Source of the DNA: Macrophomina tecta
Taxonomy: Eukaryota; Ascomycota; Dothideomycetes; Botryosphaeriales; Botryosphaeriaceae
Direction: 5' to 3'
Length of the DNA: 64,000 nt
Assembly (NCBI GenBank): GCA_024180945.1
Contig: JAKSGN010000021.1
Coordinates: forward strand, 1,302,001 to 1,366,000
Shown: piece after piece, positions 1 through 11,400 of the stretch
Position numbering within the stretch: the stretch's first letter is position 1
Layout: each line of letters starts with the position of its first letter
Notes under the pieces: generated by a model
Databases searched by the model: none
Seen by the model: the letters and a program-made list of their open reading frames with translations, nothing else
What the model was told of the DNA's origin: nothing
Made by a program: the position numbers and the translations under genes

Positions 1-1752
1 AGCGCCCCGCATCCGGGGTACGCCATGACCATGCATCCTCCGCCGCCCTTGGATGGCCTGCCTTGCTTACGCGCCCTCTGCTACTCCCTTCACTCCACGC
101 CCTGGCTGCCTTCTAGACCCCAATTAATTTGTATAATCAACTGCACCGTCTGCTGCGGAAAAGAACCGAGATTCTCCCAAGCTTCCACCTCCCTTAACTC
201 CGCGGTCTGCGTGTGCTGCGGGATCTCTAACGTATTAGTACCCTAAGGTCTATACTTTACCACAAACAGCCCTCTTTCCAGTTCTCTTATTTCTAATTAG
301 TTATTGTGTGGCTCCTGCATAGGCGGTCAAAGTACATTAGAGTTCTAACGTTGGCTCTATGTATACTCATTATTGCCCTTTTGTGAACATTGGCATTCTT
401 AAACTTTCGCTGTTCCCTCGCGTTTCTATCTTAACCTTCGAGCGACCGGTTCGGCGCTGCTCTGGCCGGCTCTCATCCCCCCAAAGCTGCCATCCATTTT
501 TCAATTGCAGTAATTCCCTTATCTGAAAAGCATCGCCTCTAGTCTTTAGGGGTGCAAATATATTTCAAAAAGCTAATGTAATTCTGCTTCCCAACTACTC
601 AATTGAGAGTTCGTTAGATTTGCAACATACTCGTTTAAAATCGAGTGACGTGTTCTGTCTACGTAATAAATATCGCTGAATACAAGTTAAATATAACTTT
701 ACAACCCCCAGTCAACTTTATAAGACACCGGAAGCAATTATTAGAATTTAAGTAAAACAACATGCACGAGAGTCAACTATATGAACATCTCCGCTTAAAG
801 GTAAAGTAGATCAAGTCTTCTGTGGCTCCCTTTGAATCTTAAACGCAGTTGTCAATGTTCAATACTGCTTTAGATACTGCCGAAATGTTGAAACTATGAG
901 CCTTGGTTTCTCGTATGTATTAAAGTAAGGGTAGTGCTGGATCAATCACGTGTATTTGGCTTCTGCCAAGTGTAATCTATTCAGAAGAGAAAAAGAGGCC
1001 ACTCCAGGGCCGCCCTCCTCCAACGCCATGCCCATATATTCTTTCATCACTGAATAAGCTGTCACTGCACTTGTTGCAACTGGTAGTCATGTCGTTCTTA
1101 AGGTAAATAGTTGACTGTTGTTCTTAGTTTCGGAGAGCAAGTACCCGTTACGGATCTTAGTATTCCCTTTATTTTGCGATATCCCCCCCCCCCCCCCCCT
1201 CTCTTTTTTTTTGGGGGTGGTGGCGGGGTCGGGAGAGAAGACTGGAACGCTGAATTGAACCCTAAGAGAGCCAAGAAAAAGAATTACTAGAACAAGCCCG
1301 AGCATGGCCATATCTTGAAATAGAAGGAAATAAATAGCACCTTATATGAGAGAGCTGACCTTTGCAGCTTTAAAGCTTTATTACCTCAGAGTTATATATA
1401 CATCGCGGTCAGAATCGTGGCCCCTAAAGCCTACCGTGGGTCACGACACTTGCAGCGCGCTCAATTCACAGATTCGATATAGCTTCCTTAACATATCTAA
1501 AATCTTTCCTGGCAATATTCGAGTACTTTCAGTATTCGTGATCTCTCTCTGAATAGTGCCCCAGAGGAGCACCTAAGTATTAGTCGACCTGATGTGACTC
1601 AATGATGCTGGAAATTTGTTCCAGCAAGATTCGTGCACCTCGGAGAGAATTTACATGCGTGAATAGTACCAGAACGCCCAAATGAGGGTTCTAGAAGTCC
1701 CACCACCCACTAATCTGGCCACGGCTATTTCTGCAATGTGTCAGGCTCGGAT
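1..1752. other. Gene-free stretch, left edge
   Basis: I see no supportable gene here. The first 250 bases are GC-rich with a short open frame but no recognisable domain. The stretch contains one copy of dispersed repeat A (933-1082) and a run of 17 C at 1183-1199 followed by a T run and a G run, a likely slippage or assembly-error site. Confidence 0.5.
933..1082 (+). repeat. Dispersed repeat A, copy 1
   Basis: About 150 bp here align by eye with 8448-8604: a shared GGATCAATCACGTG start, a shared GGCCACTCCA then GCCGCCCTCCTC core, and a shared CTTTCATCA...CACTTGTT end. The copies differ mainly by transitions. Copy 2 begins TGTTGG and ends CAACA, so the unit may be a small LTR or MITE. No target duplication is visible around either copy. 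Confidence 0.7.
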
Positions 1753-2359
1753 TCTTCAGCCATCTGAATCCAAACGAGACTCCCTGCTTGGAACACGTTG
1801 CCTTTGAAGTGGAATAAAAGAAGGATCCCTAACTGATGCCAAGGTTAGCATTGAGCGGGTGAACAGCGTCGATACAAAAGTTCTAAGCGGTATTTGGAGA
1901 ACTGTGAAAAACAAGATCTGCTCCGGTATTTCCGCCAGTTCAGCCAAGTGGGCAGTTAGTCCTTGTAGCTGCTGAGAATCAGTGCGGCTTAAGTGTTCTT
2001 GTAAATCTCCGATGTCTGTTTGGTGGCAGACGCAGAATCTCTCTAAAATAGCAGCATGGATGACGCTATTAATTAGCGCTGTCTCTATTTCACGGTAATT
2101 TGCTTCCTGTCCACCTGGAATTTGCTTCAGAAGCACAACGCGATTGAGTAGAGTTTTAATAATACTAATTTTAGGGCTTCCACTCGGAATCATTGCACGT
2201 CTCGGGATCGGGTGGTTGACTTTGGCTCGGGCCTGACTTAGTGAACAAAAAAGTTACTCCTTGGTGAACAAAAGAAGGTGACGGTATGTATGTGGCCGCA
2301 ATCGCTTCTTCATCGAGATCTCTTTGAAATATAGTGGCAAAGTCCACCTCGCAAGGCAA
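1753..2359 (-). pseudogene. Unidentified ORF pair, probably one decayed gene
   Basis: Two overlapping minus-strand frames (2359-2171, then 2193-1756) read like pieces of one protein. The first has acidic, ordinary coding composition. The second, 145 aa, is rich in Leu/Ile helices with a stretch resembling HLAELAEIPEQILFF. The frames can be joined only by an implausible 25-nt intron or by a frameshift, so decay is more likely than splicing. A further open frame lies upstream on the same strand (2818-2366), but I could not join it. I do not recognise the family and infer no function. Confidence 0.25.
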
Positions 2360-2840
2360 TACAAGCTATGTGACCGTGCGGGTTGTACTTAAAATAACTC
2401 TGCAATGCTGGTTACTGGCACGGCGCTGTGCTATGTACTTCCAGCCGATGGACAGGCGCCTCCTGGTAAAAAGTGATGCTACGTGAAATGTATAGCGCAA
2501 CACAGGGAATACGACCATCAACGACTCGGACAAAGGCGATATGACCAAGTGCATTAACCATCGCCGCCAATCGGTAGCGCAGCACTTACTGAATATCCCG
2601 GTTCGATGCTCGCGCGGCGTTGGGCGAATCTTACGATGCACTTTGTTAACGTCTCCTAATGCGGGGCTTCGCAAACACGCATGCATAAGGCTTTGCAGTT
2701 GAGCGGCAGGGAAAGAGACGTTCAACGTTGCGCTAAGGGGCGATACCTTGTTACAGATGGACCTGTGGAGCCTCGAAGTTGGGAGCGGGGAGCGCTGCTG
2801 CGGTGGGACAGAGGACATCCTCCCTGTCCCACACCGTAGG

Positions 2841-3324
2841 CCACCACCCCTGTTTGGTGCACCAAATCCCCGAGCCTTTGTCCATCACGTCCGTGTAGGG
2901 GTGAGTGAGGGTTTTAATGAGCAAAATTACGTTAGCCATCCCCTCCACCTCTTCAGAGGCATAGTACTGCCCGTGCGAATGGGTAGGTAGTAGAGAGAGC
3001 GGAGATTGGTTATAATTTCTATATAATTTTACATATAAATGAAAATCATGTTCTCTAGCTATTCATAAGCGCTTCGTCGTTAGGCTTACGGCTAGCCTGG
3101 AGCGTGTTGCAGCATCGCCTTATATTATTGTATAGGCCGCGTTGAGGGTTGAAAACACCTCGTTGCATCCCTGAGCGCACGGCGCAACACCACACCCCAC
3201 CTCCTGAAACCGCGCATCTGGTTCACCAAAATCACATCGTTTAGGCACCAGCCCCCTTGTTGGATAAAATCACCGATTTGGTGGACCAATCACATGATGT
3301 TAGTGCACCAAACAGGCGTGGTGG
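2841..3324. mobile_element. MITE-like element with 22-bp terminal inverted repeats
   Basis: The left end at 2841-2862 and the reverse complement of 3303-3324 match at 21 of 22 positions (shared core TGTTTGGTGCAC). The inner part has further CACCAAA-type motifs in both directions, and the left arm includes the 14-bp palindrome TTTGGTGCACCAAA. At 484 bp with no transposase frame it looks like a non-autonomous DNA transposon. I found no convincing 2-, 3- or 8-bp target duplication next to the arms, so the exact ends are uncertain. Confidence 0.5.
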
Positions 3325-4002
3325 GTGTTGGCGTGGAACACTCCCCTTATCTCCCATGTTGAGGGCGTTTGCTAAATGATGAGCCAGCCTAGCGTCGACA
3401 CACACGGTTCAATAGCGTAGGCGTAAGGAACGTTGATTGTTACCCGACACGTTTCCGCTCAGGCTTGTGACTCAACAAATCCAGAGGATCACCTCTTGGA
3501 AGAGAATTAAGAGGTGATGTCACCGGGTCCTGGCTCACACGTGAATGGTAACGTGACTCATGCATGACTTAGAGTCCGCCTGCTGCGAAAAAATTGGAGC
3601 GTATAGAAGCGCAAAAGTTTTCTTGGATGTCTGGCATCCAAAGGCTTCCTCCTACTCGAACACCACAGGCGTCTTCTCCAAACCAGTTCCAACTAAGATA
3701 TCTTTATCTCTTCCTATTATCAGTCATTGTTATCCTGTCGGCATGCAACACTGCTTTTCACTAGTTTCCGGGAAGATCGGGACTTTGGCACTTTTCCATA
3801 TTAGGTATAGATCCGAGGCAGTACTTCTATGCTCATGGCGCTCGTAGTCTGAGCCCCGCTTTTAGAACACGTGCTCGAGCGTGCTTCAGCAAATTATAAA
3901 CAGCACCTAGTCTCATTCTACTCCGGACTACTCACAAAGCTTTTCAGATCTCTTTCCTCTCAAATAAATTTTTCAGGTCTCTTCAAGACCCATTTAATAA
4001 GG

Positions 4003-6014
4003 ATGAGCTATCTCGCAATTACTGGCCACGTGTTAAGTCGCTTCATCCAAGCTGCAGTCCTCCTCCACTTGCTCGATCCTGTCCGAGGGGAGCCTACAAC
4101 ATATGGCCTTGATCATGATACACTTGAGCTTGGAGTATCGAGGGAGAGTCTACTCAAACGGAAGTTCCTTGATTCGTTTGCTCTCATATGCGCTGCAAAA
4201 AGGGATGCCGACAGTGTTTCGGCAGTTTGTATGGAAGAAGGACATCCGCAAGGGACCGTTCTGAGAATCGCCAGCAATGGCGGGGTGCGCGAATACGTGC
4301 TAAACCACATTCGGCACATATTAGGCGTTCTCAATTCCCTTTCAGGTACATGTGAGTCTTCTGCGCAGTAGAGGTTCATAGCCGTATTTTATTTGCAGAC
4401 TAAATTCTATTCATAGGCTTTGACCAGCGGGCAGCTGAAAAAGAAGTCTTACTGTGCATCACCAGGCTAGATATCTCAAAAGTCCGAGGTTACCTCAAAG
4501 ACGTTACCGCTGGCTACGAAGCTGTCGATTATCCTCCCTCGGCTATCAGGGAGCGTCTAGAGGGATCTTCAATATTAGGATACAGCTCTGGAACACGTAC
4601 TCCCCAACAATTCCTAGACTGGCTAAGTCAAATTTATGCTTTCAAAGATGCATTTTCGGAAGCCGAGCCTGAGGCCTTATTACAGCATTTGGCCTGGGCC
4701 GAGGAAGGGAGAAAATATTACTTCGAAGTTCTGAAACAAGCCTTCTATTCGCCAGTGTCTAGTCTGCCTCGGTGGATCCTTTCCATCTTGAAGCTGAGCC
4801 GTTACAGCATTGCGGCAAGAGCCATGATACGATTAGTCTCGGAATTTCCTTCCCTGTTTGATCAGATGGCTGTCGAAGCTGTTTCAGCACCCAGCACAAC
4901 CTGCTTCACCCCCTCTATTGGAAATCACACCTTACAACGTGTCTTACGAAGAGTGGTTGGTCATCGCGCGGATGAATACATCTCCCGACTCGACAGAGTA
5001 TGGAACGCAACAAATGCCGAAGACCGGTTTTTACAAGCCTGCTCCAGAAACCTCACTGTTCATGCCGAAGTACAACTTTTGAGCTTCTACGATCACAAAA
5101 AGCATCTCAGCCCCTCATTTCGATTCATGGGCGTCAGTAAGAAGTCTTGCTACTTATGTAGCTTGCTTCTCACGGCCCATCCTAATTCATTCCTTGTGTC
5201 ATCTTGCCACCAAAAGATATATCCTTCATGGTCTCCTCCGAAAGCAAGCGACGCCTCCATTTACAGACAGTACAAGATCCTTATAAATGACATGTGCAAA
5301 ATAATGGAGGCTGCTGCGAAGCAGGATCTGGAATGCCGGCTGGGTTCTGCTCGGCGAGCTATTCCTGCCGATTCAACTGCCGGAATTTCTTCGACAGGCT
5401 TATCCACTGCCCAGTCGTTGGGACGAAATACGCCATATCTAGATCCACCACAACGGGCACAGGCTAATACACCTACTTTTAAAGTCTGGGAGGATGAGGT
5501 TTCAAATGTCAACACGCCCTTCGATTTTTGGGCGTCACAGGAACCGGATGCGCTCGTTGTTTCGGATCATCTGTACGAGAGTCGACGTCAACAAATATAT
5601 CGTCCGGTCCATTTTCGTCAGAGCTCTTCGATGGTATTTCACATCATGAGAGTAGATGATCCTACGAGACAAGACATAGTGAGCTTAAGGGATCTTATGG
5701 GACCATCAAGCGATATCCCTTCATGGACCAAATTAATCAGCATTGTCGCGGCAGAAGACGAGCATGGGTTGTTGTTTAAAGAGGGAAGGGACTATTTCAT
5801 GGTCGAAAAACGGATACGGGTGACCAATGAAAGGCAATTTCTCGCATGTCTCCAATATCTGGACAACCTAAATATCCTGAGCTCCGAGATTTATGTCCAT
5901 AGCTCTTCAGGCACCCAATTGACAAAGAGTTCTGGTAACAGCACTTCTAGTAGCACGGAGGACCTGGAACGGCCATCCAAGAAGCAGAGGGCAGGTAAAA
6001 GGGATAGGGAATGA
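4003..6014 (+). CDS. OTT_1508-like nucleic-acid/nucleotide deaminase
   Basis: Two exons, 4003-4351 and 4417-6014, give 648 aa. Donor GTGAGT at 4352 and acceptor ATAG at 4416 restore the frame; an alternative donor at 4346 is also in frame. The zinc-site motifs of the cytidine-deaminase fold are present: HAE (H332, E334) in VHAEVQLL, and CYLC (C361, C364) inside GVSKKSCYLCSLLL. This spacing and wording fit the fungal OTT_1508-like deaminase family (Pfam OTT_1508_deam), whose substrate is generally unknown. The N-terminal 300 residues are helical with no recognised domain. The C terminus is Ser-rich and ends in a basic KKQRAGKRDRE, possibly a nuclear signal. The frame stays open upstream of 4003, so a 5' exon may exist. 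Family and active site are seen; action on DNA or RNA is inference. Confidence 0.75.
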
Positions 6015-8447
6015 TGAAATATGGATCGTGTCGTTGGCTGATCGATGCCTTACTACCTGATTTATTGAATCTTTCCGTTTGCATCGCTTATAGTGTTAAT
6101 ATATAGTAACCTTCACCACTAGCGAGGAGAGTACCAAAATATCCATCACCAGTTTCACGGAACGGGTCCCTTTTTCAAGCTCGGACGATCACCTACCATC
6201 AGAAAATGAGACCTGACGACTATATTAGACGGAATTGCCAGAGACCTATTGCAAGTGGCGAATACGCTCGATATCATCATATTTGGTTGGTGATAATGCT
6301 GTAAGGTTAGAAGTCTTAGTTTTCCCATGAGAGCTTTTTCTTGAAAAGAAAAAAAAAAAAGAAAACAAAAACAAGATTACACCCTGCTTGTGTAAATACT
6401 GTTAAGTCCGCCTTCCCTTATCTGATTGCTGCATACCTTTGCTAGAGTGCGGACGCCTCATGAATGCATTTAGTGCAGCTATTAGTAACTTTGATCGGCT
6501 GCAGTGCAAATTTGCGAGGTTTTTGCTTGGCGTTCCCGGCCGCGGGGTGGACGGCGCAACTGTCTGTCGTGCCTGTCGTGTTGCTTGCAATGAAGCACTC
6601 GTACGATCGGCAGATAGCACGATAAAACGGTTAGGGCTAACAAGACCCTGTGCTCAGGCGCAGATGCTGCTGCATCCAATATGCGTAGATGGTACGATTA
6701 TCACATCCGTGCAATACGGCACCTGCTCAGAAGGTGTCAATTCTCGATCGCGTTACACTACAGGACGAGTCTGAGGAACGTTATTTTAAGCAGTGTAACA
6801 TCGAATTCCCCAATCCTTGTATCTAGCGTTATTTTAAAATCGCACCGATATCGACCTAACGCACGGAACAACTTCTTTCTCCACATTGACGCCTTCACCT
6901 TAGAATTATCTCAGCAGCAACAGAAAACAATGAACGATACCGGTGGCGGATTTTATAGGTTCCCCTGCCTCTATTCGAAAACCCAGTCATGCCCCAATTT
7001 CGTCTGGCAGAATGGCGACGCGTGCGGAACCTGCTTAGTAAGAAAATCTACTCAAGACGTACAACAAAAACAGATCTCTAACAAATATGCTAGTCTATGG
7101 GAAGGCGATCGGGCCGGGAGTAAGGTATGTAGTAATAATGGCATCGAATTATCCCCTCCCACAACGTATAATAATGTTGTTAGAAACTTCTAGGGAGATG
7201 CCATACGATTTTGTCTATTAAGCTCTCAAGCGCAATGAGCGTCGTCTATTCTCTAGTAAACACTACGGTTACGCTCTTCGAGTAATAAATAGATGAATCT
7301 ACAGGCATAGCACCATCCCACAGCTTTAAGCGTATCTACCTGGTGGACATGGAAGGTGCTGGGGACCATGTTGGCATTGTCTTGCTTTTAGAACTTGATC
7401 AAAATTTATTAAGCTAATGAACAGCGGTAAGTCAACAGGATGCATAATAAGATTTCTGATAATGATGCTGAAGATGTGGCCTGGAAGGATGGGATGGGAC
7501 ATACCTGAGTCAAGCCCCTCGGATGCCACATTACAATCCGGGTGGCACTGAAGCGGGTTAGAAATAGAAAAGGCTGTAGTATTCTGGTAACCCCTGGTAT
7601 GGGTAAGTCTCTGCTTTTTTGCCACCAATTGTTTGAACATAACCATGGACGCGATAAAAGACCATGGTAATTTGTATTTTGTATGCCGACCTATCGCCTG
7701 ATCACGGTCACGCTCTCGAACCAACTAGCGAATGCATTGCCGACGACTTTATCATGACGCTCATTAAGGCAGAAACACGGTTAAAGAACTCTATGATAAG
7801 TTGCAACTGTAAGCTGAAACCGGTGGCGTAAAAATTATCCATGCGATACAGGTGATTCATGTTGTCTACCCACTCCTAATAGAAAGCATAATCGTTGAAA
7901 GATCCTGATAGGGATAGCCAGGTGAGCCTCAATTGGACTCAGTCCATGATGCTGTTAATGGAATTCTGGTTGTTATCATCAGGTCAAGATATTGGGCCAT
8001 TCTAAGCACGCGTTCAAGGGCTCGGCTTAGTTGGGCTGCCAAAAGCTTACTTGACTTTATAAGCCCTCATCCGCAACTTTACGCCTTGATCAACTTCAAC
8101 CAGCCAAGGACAAATCACAGGACTATGAACTCTCAGACATGGTTGTCACTTGCGCGGGGACCGGCGATACCGGCGCAGATACCTGCTCCGGTTGCGGTGG
8201 CGTATAAACCTTGTCTAGTTTAGCGGCATAATTAATAATTGCAACGTAATCTAGCCTTCTAACTCTACGATAATGGAGACACGAGATATATAAGCTCCAT
8301 AAGGGCATTCTTACCAGTGGATAATAGTCAATGCTAAAGAAAAGCTTCACTCTGAAAGCTTTTTCCAATAATTGTGTACATGTGCTTCTGGAGCTCGTGA
8401 TTACGACTTACAGCTTCTTCATGAGAGAATCCTAAAGGTAGGGGTTC
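6015..8447. other. Gene-poor stretch
   Basis: Apart from the small Cys-rich frame at 6930-7193, I see nothing recognisable. A poly-A tract (near 6350-6370) lies about 340 bases after the deaminase stop. The scattered open frames here are short, lack domains and overlap on both strands. Confidence 0.4.
6930..7193 (+). CDS. Possible small Cys-rich protein
   Basis: An 87-residue frame starting at the ATG at 6930 has four evenly placed cysteines in FPCLYSKTQSCPN...GDACGTCLVRK, a pattern (C-x7-C, then C-x2-C about ten residues later) seen in short fungal proteins of unknown function. Four such cysteines could bind one zinc. A canonical donor GTATGT sits in phase 0 at 7125, so the last residues of the frame may be intron and a second exon may follow. 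There is no signal peptide at this start. It stands alone in a gene-poor stretch. The motif is seen; that it is a real gene is inference. Confidence 0.35.
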   Translation: MNDTGGGFYRFPCLYSKTQSCPNFVWQNGDACGTCLVRKSTQDVQQKQISNKYASLWEGDRAGSKVCSNNGIELSPPTTYNNVVRNF

Positions 8448-8604
8448 TGTTGGATCAATCACGTGTATTTTACTTTCGCCAAGTATAGACTATTCAGGAG
8501 AGGATAAAAGGCCACTCCACGGCCGCCCTCCTCGAACACCATGCCAACTCATTACAATTGATTCTTTCATCATTGATCAAGCCGTCACATCACTTGTTTC
8601 AACA
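8448..8604 (+). repeat. Dispersed repeat A, copy 2
   Basis: This is the second copy of the unit at 933-1082. It runs from TGTTGGATCAATCACGTG to TTTCAACA and so has LTR-style TG..CA ends. It directly abuts the solo LTR at 8610. Confidence 0.7.
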
Positions 8605-8609
8605 CTAAC

Positions 8610-8854
8610 TATTAGATTTTAAGGGAAAAGTAGTAAGGTTAGAAAAGAGAGTAGATTCTGCCTATTTCCTAAGAGGAAAGTAGATAGACTTACTTATATA
8701 AATAAGTAATTAAATAACTAAGCAGAATAGAAGCCGATATTGCTATCCGAAGCTCGTGAAGATAAGGAGCGGTAAAGAGGTAGCAAAGATTAGATACTAA
8801 TCTTAATGCCCAAAGAATATATCCCGTGAGGTAGTAAGGTAAAGTAGTCTAACA
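8610..8854 (+). mobile_element. Solo LTR, family B, copy 1 (RIP-damaged)
   Basis: This aligns with 26612-26839 over its whole length (shared GAGTAGATTCTGCCT and AGAAGCCGATATTG). It starts TATTAG where copy 2 has TGTTGG, and ends AACA, so the TG..CA LTR ends are still legible. Flanks are CTAAC (8605-8609) and CTAAT (8855-8859), a five-base target duplication with one C-to-T change. Most differences from copy 2 are G-to-A or C-to-T. Confidence 0.75.
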
Positions 8855-10451
8855 CTAATCCTCTCTTGATTCCTGGCTCTTCAAGATCTGAAGTCGAGCT
8901 TCACAGGCTTAGTTGATTGGGTTTAATTATAGTAGTTCCTGGTGCGGCTGCTGTTATTAGATGTTACTGTTATTAGATACTACCTCTACGAAGTCAGTTG
9001 GTGCCGCAGTTTAGGAATCCCGCGAAGTTGCTAATTAGCCGTAATAGCTTAGGAGTGGGATAGCAGAAGACCATCCCTTCTTATAAAGTTAATAATAACA
9101 GTGACAAATAAATAGGCGCTAGTAGAATATATAATAGAACAAAGGTAGTCTATCTATCGTACTATCTCTATACAGTTAGCTTAATGTCTATAATCTACAT
9201 CTCTCGATAGTTTAATTATTAGAGCTTCTCTCCATCTCGATCCATTAATATAGCTTATATACGAGTCGAAAATCATGATAAAATCATGGTATAATATCAA
9301 ATTTTAGTTAATAAATTCCTATAAAAAGAAAAATAAGCAAGGAAAATAAGGTCTAACTCTTATTTATCTATCTAGGTTTTATTAAAGGGGTAGGTGGGAT
9401 TAATTACGTTAAACGGAACTCTCTAAACACGACATATACGCCAAAGCTAGCAGCTTAGAAGCAACATTTCGGCTAGAACGAACCCGGTCCTTTATTCGAT
9501 ATATAGGGAATGCTCGCCGTCGAGCCCGCAAAATTATCTTACAGCTATATAACTACATATTCGCGCTACTCTAGCTTCCCTTCTTTTTCTTATTGTGCTG
9601 CATCGCTAATGTTTAAGTCCTAACTATTATCTATTTAGCTAGACCGTCCCCTGTCTCGTTTCTTTTTCACCTTTGATTTTCTCCTGACACAATCACTCAT
9701 CTCGCATACCCACTGCCTTAAGTATTCCATCTTTAGCTTAAAATACTAAAACACCGTAAGTCTGGCTAATTCCTCGAACTCTTAGAATAATGTTTCCTAG
9801 TCCCTCTTACTGCAGTCTTAGGGTGCCTAGGCGATTAATACAGAAAAGACCCTATACAAAAATGGCCTCTATCGAGCAAATCAATATTGGCCGCTAAATA
9901 ATCAACTCAGTCCGGTAATATAAAAATTATGGTTATAATATCAGCTAAGAGTACTGGTATCTGCCTGGCTTGCATGCATTTGTGAATCCACATTATCGAG
10001 CGATAGTAGTGGAGACTCTCCCGCGGACGTAAGCGGTTATTATCTGTACGCAAAAAAGCTTGGCGGCCGTTAACTGCCAAGCTTTTTAAATCTGGGCATG
10101 CCGTCAGTGCGCAGTGTCGGCTTGGCGGTTCCAGAGCTAAGCTGCTTTCCACACCATTACATAGAAGTATTATTAGGCTATGTGCATAAATATCCCTGAA
10201 CCGCTGTGGCGCCTCTTTATAACCTCCATGGTTGTAGTTTCAGGCCCTTGTTGCTGACTAATACTGCCTCGTTCAAGGTCGTATTTTAGAATACCCTACC
10301 TTATCTAACACCTTTCAGCGTCGTCTCTAATCGAGCTACCCGTTTCTATTAATTATAGTCTGTGTGTACTCACTGCCATTGCTAAATACTGAAACTCGTT
10401 TCGCTTTTTTGTCCCTTAGAGCCTTAAGCGACGCTTTTGTGGTCTCCTAGC
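8855..10451. other. AT-leaning gene-free stretch
   Basis: No gene is supported. The section around 8900-9900 is rich in TA and poor in long frames, as expected of an old RIP-mutated transposon, but I cannot name it. A 12-bp inverted repeat (AAAAAGCTTGGC at 10053-10064 with its complement at 10076-10087, 11-base loop) could form a hairpin. Confidence 0.4.
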
Positions 10452-10928
10452 TGTTACGGCACAGCCTTCACAGGGTTAGGAAACTGTAGAGTAGGGAGGC
10501 AAGCGGGGAGCGCAGCTGCGGCACAGGAGGGATCCACAATGGAGCACGTGGCTCACATGACGCCAAGAGATTGATCTGTTTGATCTTGCATGCCTCAGGC
10601 ATCAACGAACAGATCAACCAGATTAAAACACCATTGATCTGTCGGAACTCTGACCCCTACCCAGATGAGGAACAGATCAAAACTAGATTATATACCTTCC
10701 CTACGAGTATATAAACCGCACTCCTTAGATAGCTTCGACCTTCGTGGTCAACTTTAACAATAGAATTTGGACTCTATTGGTAACACAGCCTTCACACGCA
10801 GTGCTTAGTCTCATTACGTGTTCGACTTGCTCTCACCCTCTTCTTGTACCCACTCAAGTAAAACCCCACGACAGGTTTTCTCCCTCTTTGGTGGTTGGAT
10901 CCTTAGAGGCAGAGGCCCGCTCGTTACG
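10452..10928 (+). mobile_element. Solo LTR, family L, copy 1, with 5-bp duplication CTAGC
   Basis: The 477-bp unit starts TGTTACGGCACAG and ends CTCGTTACG. It is flanked on both sides by CTAGC (10447-10451 and 10929-10933), a perfect 5-bp target duplication as left by an LTR retrotransposon integrase. Its inverse is found at 52680-53167. No internal retrotransposon genes adjoin it, so it is a solo LTR left by recombination. This copy is more transition-damaged than copy 2. Whether the family is Copia or Gypsy cannot be told. Confidence 0.85.
10708..10715 (+). promoter_or_regulatory. TATA box of LTR copy 1
   Basis: TATATAAA lies inside AGTATATAAACC. The same block occurs at the matching place in the other LTR copy (52892-52899, minus strand), so it is probably the ancestral LTR promoter. 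Confidence 0.5.
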
Positions 10929-10974
10929 CTAGCTAGGTCTTATCTATATAGACCACCACTTTCTTTGATGAGCG

Positions 10975-11400
10975 CTGAGGAGAGCAAATAGCGGGTAGAA
11001 CTTAGTTGAACCGTACCGTACGGCGCCATAGCAGATAGCGTGGAGGAAAAGAAGGAGAATGCGGCGGGTGCGTGAGCTAAGGTAGGCGATACCTAAAATT
11101 CTGAAGGCGGCTCTGCGGCACAGTATAGAAGGAAAGAGAAACCCACAATGAATGATGAAAGGGCTATAGAAAGCACGACGAACAATTACGAAGATCCCTT
11201 GTTGAAGCGAGCGACCGGTATGAAACGACCTGGGTCGTCCTCTTAATGAACATGTCGGAGAACGTCGGAGATCCATTCGCTAGAGAATCGCCGCTTGATT
11301 GCTCATGTAGGTAGTCACTCGCACGTACTAATCTCGGGCTCTTTGCAGATCCTCTCTGCAGTTCCCCTTGTGGTTCACAGTACGAGGCCCTCGTTAGCCA
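10975..11400 (-). repeat. Dispersed repeat E, copy 1
   Basis: Read on the minus strand this shares CTGTGCCGCA...CGCC(T/C)ACC blocks with 31700-31990, 49890-50203 and 53560-53960. The edges are not defined. It follows the family L solo LTR almost directly, suggesting nested insertion. Confidence 0.5.

Noticed and set aside
2833..3332. Target-site duplication around the 22-bp inverted repeats
   Set aside because: Flanking 2-, 3-, 5- and 8-base words do not match.
10053..10087. 12-bp stem hairpin as a terminator or small RNA
   Set aside because: Intrinsic terminators of this kind are not used by fungal Pol II and nothing nearby suggests a Pol III gene; reported only as a hairpin.
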